A stretch of 64,000 nt of DNA from Flavobacterium sp. N2038. Lineage in GTDB: Bacteria; Bacteroidota; Bacteroidia; Flavobacteriales; Flavobacteriaceae. The notes below the pieces were generated by a model that saw only the letters and a list, made by a program, of their open reading frames with translations, ran no database searches and was not told the origin of the DNA. How positions within the stretch are numbered: position 1 is the first letter of the stretch; every line of letters begins with the position of its first letter. Shown here piece after piece: positions 61,050 to 64,000 of the stretch. The DNA lies in contig NZ_CP110001.1 in assembly GCF_025947185.1 (NCBI RefSeq), positions 3,906,001-3,970,000 of the forward strand, in the 5' to 3' direction. Made by a program: the position numbers and the translations under genes.

Positions 61050-62246
61050 ATGTTTCAATCCTTCAAAAAAATCACTTTTATTTTATTTTTGATCATTTGT
61101 AATTTGTCGAATGCATGTTCTTCAACAAAAATTATTAAAAGTAAAATCAATAGTATCAATAGCGAAATCAAAACAGGAGCTGATAATTTCGAAAAATATA
61201 TTCCTTTACTAAAAGGCAAAAAAGTGGGTGTTATCACCAATCAAACCAGTATTTTAAGCAATAAAACACATTTGGTAGATTTTTTACTGGAGAAAAAAAT
61301 AACCATCAAAACCATCTTTGCTCCCGAACACGGATTTAGAGGAACTGCCGATGCCGGCGAACATGTCGTAGATGGAAAAGATGCCAAAACCGGGCTTTCA
61401 ATCGTTTCACTTTACGGAGATAACAGAAAACCTAAAAAAGAACAACTAACCGGAATTGATGTAATGGTTTTTGATCTGCAGGATGTTGGAGCGAGATTCT
61501 ATACCTATATTTCGTCTTTGCATTATGTGATGGAAGCTTGTGCAGAAAACAATATTCCGTTAATTATCTTAGATCGCCCAAACCCAAACGGAAGCATTGT
61601 TGACGGACCTTTACTTGAAAAAGAATTTACAAGTTTTGTAGGAATGCACCCAATTCCTATTTTGCATGGAATGACAATTGGGGAATATGGTAAAATGATT
61701 AATGGCGAAAAATGGCTTAAAGACGGAATACAATGCAAACTGACTGTAATCCCTTGTTCCAATTACAAAAGAGATATGCCGTATAGTCTTCCGGTAAAGC
61801 CTTCACCAAATCTTCCGAACGATCAGGCAATAAATCTCTATGCCAGTTTATGCTTATTTGAAGGAACGAATGTAAGCGTTGGAAGAGGAACCGAAAAACA
61901 ATTTCAAATTTATGGTTCTCCCTTTTTAACCAAAGGAAGTTTCTCCTTCACTCCAAAACCTAATTTTGGGGCAAAAGAACCTGTTTACAACGGACAGGAA
62001 TGTTATGGTGAAGATCTTTCTGCTGCTTCAAAAGTAACGCAGTTCGAATTGCACTGGTTGCTAAAAGCATATCAAAACACGAGCGACAAATCTAAGTTTT
62101 TTAATGCCTTTTTTACAAAACTGGCAGGAACAAAAAAGCTACAGCAGCAAATAGAATCGGGCGTTTCAGAGAAAGTTATTCGCGATAGCTGGAAAAAAGA
62201 TCTGGACGCTTTTAATACCATGCGAAAAGCGTATCTGCTTTATTAA
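61050..62246 (+). CDS. namZ: Exo-beta-N-acetylmuramidase (NamZ, DUF1343)
   Basis: A 398-aa lipoprotein (C23 in NLSNAC). DUF1343 motifs are complete: GVITNQTSIL, FAPEHGFRGTADAGEHV, VMVFDLQDVGARFYTYISS, LDRPNPNGSIVDGPLLE, GMHPIPILHGMTIGEYG and VSVGRGTEKQFQIYGSP. The characterised members (Bacillus subtilis, Tannerella forsythia NamZ) remove MurNAc from the non-reducing end of peptidoglycan glycans. Here it would act in the periplasm, giving free MurNAc for the following genes. Its own promoter is probably within the 66 bases after the preceding hairpin, but no clear match was found. Confidence 0.93.
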   Translation: MFQSFKKITFILFLIICNLSNACSSTKIIKSKINSINSEIKTGADNFEKYIPLLKGKKVGVITNQTSILSNKTHLVDFLLEKKITIKTIFAPEHGFRGTADAGEHVVDGKDAKTGLSIVSLYGDNRKPKKEQLTGIDVMVFDLQDVGARFYTYISSLHYVMEACAENNIPLIILDRPNPNGSIVDGPLLEKEFTSFVGMHPIPILHGMTIGEYGKMINGEKWLKDGIQCKLTVIPCSNYKRDMPYSLPVKPSPNLPNDQAINLYASLCLFEGTNVSVGRGTEKQFQIYGSPFLTKGSFSFTPKPNFGAKEPVYNGQECYGEDLSAASKVTQFELHWLLKAYQNTSDKSKFFNAFFTKLAGTKKLQQQIESGVSEKVIRDSWKKDLDAFNTMRKAYLLY

Positions 62247-62378
62247 ACCAATCTTTTTAACCTCATTTTAATCTTATCTAATTTTCTGTTTTTATATAAA
62301 ACGGTAGTTTATAATACAAAATATCAAAAGCATTCAATCAAAAAATATTGGTTTTAAAAATCCACAAAAAAAAGAAAA

Positions 62379-63200
62379 ATGAATAATAAAAATCCTGAAA
62401 CTGAACAAGAGTCTTTATACAAAGACCTGGATCAAATGAGTGTTAAAGAGTTACTCATCAACATTAATACAGAAGACAAAAAAGTGCCGGATATTATCGA
62501 ACAGCAGATTCCGAAAATAGAAAAACTGGTAAAAGCAATTGTAAAAAAAATGCAATTGGGCGGCCGGTTATTTTATATTGGAGCCGGAACTTCGGGACGT
62601 ATCGGGATTTTGGATGCTTCAGAATGTCCACCAACTTTTGGTGTTCCGCATGATATGATTATTGGGATTATTGCCGGCGGCGACACCGCTATCAGAAAAG
62701 CGGTTGAAAATGCTGAAGATGATACCGAACAAGCATGGAAAGATTTAGCTAAATTTGAGATTTCGAGTCTGGATTTTATTATTGGAATTGCGGCTTCAGG
62801 AAATACCCCTTATGTTTTGGGTGCTCTTAAAAAAGCTAAAGAATATAATATCAAAACAGGAAGTATTTCCTGCATCAGTAATGGACTTATTGCTCAGGAA
62901 GCAGATCATCCGATTGAGCTCATTGTTGGCCCGGAATTCCTGACCGGAAGTACAAGAATGAAAGCCGGAACAGCTCAAAAACTGACTTTGAACATGATTT
63001 CGACTTCGGTAATGATTAAACTCGGAAAGGTGAAAGGAAACAAAATGGTAGACATGCAATTGTCTAACGAAAAACTGGTAAAACGCGGCATCAAAATGAT
63101 TATGGAAGAACTTGGAATCGAATATGAAATAGCCGAAGAATTACTGCAAAAACATAAAAGTGTACGCGCCGTGTTGTTAGACCACAACAGCAAAAAATAA
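62379..63200 (+). CDS. murQ: N-acetylmuramic acid 6-phosphate etherase
   Basis: A 273-aa cytoplasmic SIS-domain enzyme that splits the lactyl ether of MurNAc-6-phosphate to give GlcNAc-6-phosphate and D-lactate. The signature FYIGAGTSGRIGILDASECPPTFG region (near 65-88) includes the catalytic glutamate in SECPP, and AVENAEDD holds the second one. FLTGSTRMKAGTAQK follows. The C-terminus is somewhat shorter than in E. coli MurQ, as usual in Bacteroidota. It lies 132 bases after namZ and 23 bases before the transporter start. Confidence 0.96.
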   Translation: MNNKNPETEQESLYKDLDQMSVKELLININTEDKKVPDIIEQQIPKIEKLVKAIVKKMQLGGRLFYIGAGTSGRIGILDASECPPTFGVPHDMIIGIIAGGDTAIRKAVENAEDDTEQAWKDLAKFEISSLDFIIGIAASGNTPYVLGALKKAKEYNIKTGSISCISNGLIAQEADHPIELIVGPEFLTGSTRMKAGTAQKLTLNMISTSVMIKLGKVKGNKMVDMQLSNEKLVKRGIKMIMEELGIEYEIAEELLQKHKSVRAVLLDHNSKK

Positions 63201-63223
63201 ATTAATTTCTAAATCTCAGCCAA

Positions 63224-64000
63224 ATGTCATCAACCACAATTCTAATTTTCATATTTGTATATTTTGGTCTTCTGCTTTTAATTTCTAATGTAATTAGCAA
63301 AAAAGGACAAGACAATGATTCTTTCTTTAAAGCAAATAAAAATTCTAAATGGTATTTAGTTGCTTTTGGTATGATTGGAACTGCACTTTCCGGGGTGACC
63401 TTTATTTCGGTACCGGGTGAAGTAGGTTCGCCAAACGGAGAACAATTCAAATATTTTCAGTTTGTTTTAGGAAATGCAATTGGATTTATCATCATTGCAA
63501 AAGTCCTGCTTCCACTCTATTACAGAATGAATCTAACCTCGATATATAGTTATATAGAACAACGAATGGGAGTTAAAAGTTATAAAACTGCCGCTTCTAT
63601 ATTTTTAGTAAGCAGAACCGTAAGTTCAGCATTTAGATTGTATTTGGTTGTGATTGTTTTACAACGTTACGTTTTCAATGATTTTAATATTCCGTTTCCG
63701 GTGACGGTGCTTTTAGCTCTTATGCTGATTTTTCTATACACTTTCAGAAGTGGTTTAAAAACAATCATTATTACAGACACTTTACAAACGTTCTTTTTAG
63801 TAAGTTCTGTTTTTATCACTATTTATTTTGTTTGTGACAGTTTAAATTTAACTGTTCTTGAGTCGGTTTCAACCATTCAGAAAAGCAACTATTCTAAAAT
63901 ATTTTTCTTTGATGATTTCTTTACCAGCAAATATCATTTTGTAAAACAAATTTTAGGAGGAATGTTTGTTACTATTGCAATGGTTGGACTGGATCAGGAT
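63224..64000 (+). CDS. Sodium:solute symporter, N-terminal part (partial, cut by window end)
   Basis: Open from the ATG at 63224 to the last base, 259 codons seen. It is a multi-helix inner-membrane protein of the SSS family: ILIFIFVYFGLLLLISNVIS, then WYLVAFGMIGTALSGVTFIS with VPGEVG, YSYIEQRMGVKSYKTAASIF, and LVSRTVSSAFRLYLVVIVL. The position after murQ suggests uptake of MurNAc or another amino sugar released by NamZ, as in Tannerella forsythia where a transporter lies with murK and murQ. Specificity is inferred from context. Confidence 0.85.
   Translation, partial: MSSTTILIFIFVYFGLLLLISNVISKKGQDNDSFFKANKNSKWYLVAFGMIGTALSGVTFISVPGEVGSPNGEQFKYFQFVLGNAIGFIIIAKVLLPLYYRMNLTSIYSYIEQRMGVKSYKTAASIFLVSRTVSSAFRLYLVVIVLQRYVFNDFNIPFPVTVLLALMLIFLYTFRSGLKTIIITDTLQTFFLVSSVFITIYFVCDSLNLTVLESVSTIQKSNYSKIFFFDDFFTSKYHFVKQILGGMFVTIAMVGLDQD

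Overview
The window reads as chromosomal DNA of a Flavobacterium-like member of the Bacteroidota. Five observations support this: AT-rich sequence; promoters of the Bacteroidota type (TTG, 17-23 bases, TAnnTTTG) with almost no Shine-Dalgarno sequences; many exported lipoproteins with short lipoboxes; a SusC/SusD pair; and a C-terminal type IX secretion (T9SS) sorting domain on a secreted amylase. No rRNA, tRNA, CRISPR array, prophage or complete insertion sequence was seen.

Layout. 0-5 kb: end of gltB, gltD, lysA and an aldo/keto reductase (housekeeping). 5.5-9.4 kb: regulators, namely a probably leaderless XRE gene, an XRE-pentapeptide fusion behind a direct-repeat operator, and a divergent pair of Fsr-like efflux pump and AraC-type regulator. 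9.5-19.6 kb: an accessory block of small exported, lipoprotein or membrane proteins of unknown function with two DinB-fold proteins. 19.8-21.2 kb: an ArsR repressor with two tandem SRPBCC genes and a clear double operator. 21.3-25.5 kb: a beta-lactamase-fold lipoprotein, an esterase, a small helical protein and an ABC-F protein. 25.7-38 kb: mostly conserved genes (yifB/comM, amtB, dsbD-tilS, pabB, DUF4349, doxX, blc, lpdA). 38.3-42.6 kb: a second accessory block of one-gene units separated by recurring intergenic motifs, resembling an orphan immunity-gene array. 42.7-44.7 kb: an Lrp regulator divergent from a methionine gamma-lyase-like gene. 45.2-49.1 kb: a large modular GH57 amylase. 49.3-54.6 kb: an amino-acid permease and a fused FAD/Fe-S dehydrogenase.

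55.3-64 kb: the most coherent system. SusC, SusD, a DUF4397 lipoprotein, a NamZ-type (DUF1343) exo-muramidase, MurQ and a sodium:solute symporter cut by the window edge lie on one strand. Together they look like a locus for capturing peptidoglycan fragments or muropeptides, releasing N-acetylmuramic acid (MurNAc) in the periplasm, importing it and cleaving MurNAc-6-phosphate. A kinase is expected just beyond the right edge.

A second theme is the intergenic DNA. It is loaded with short palindromic elements of several families, some nested inside one another, and one such element appears to lie in frame inside pabB.
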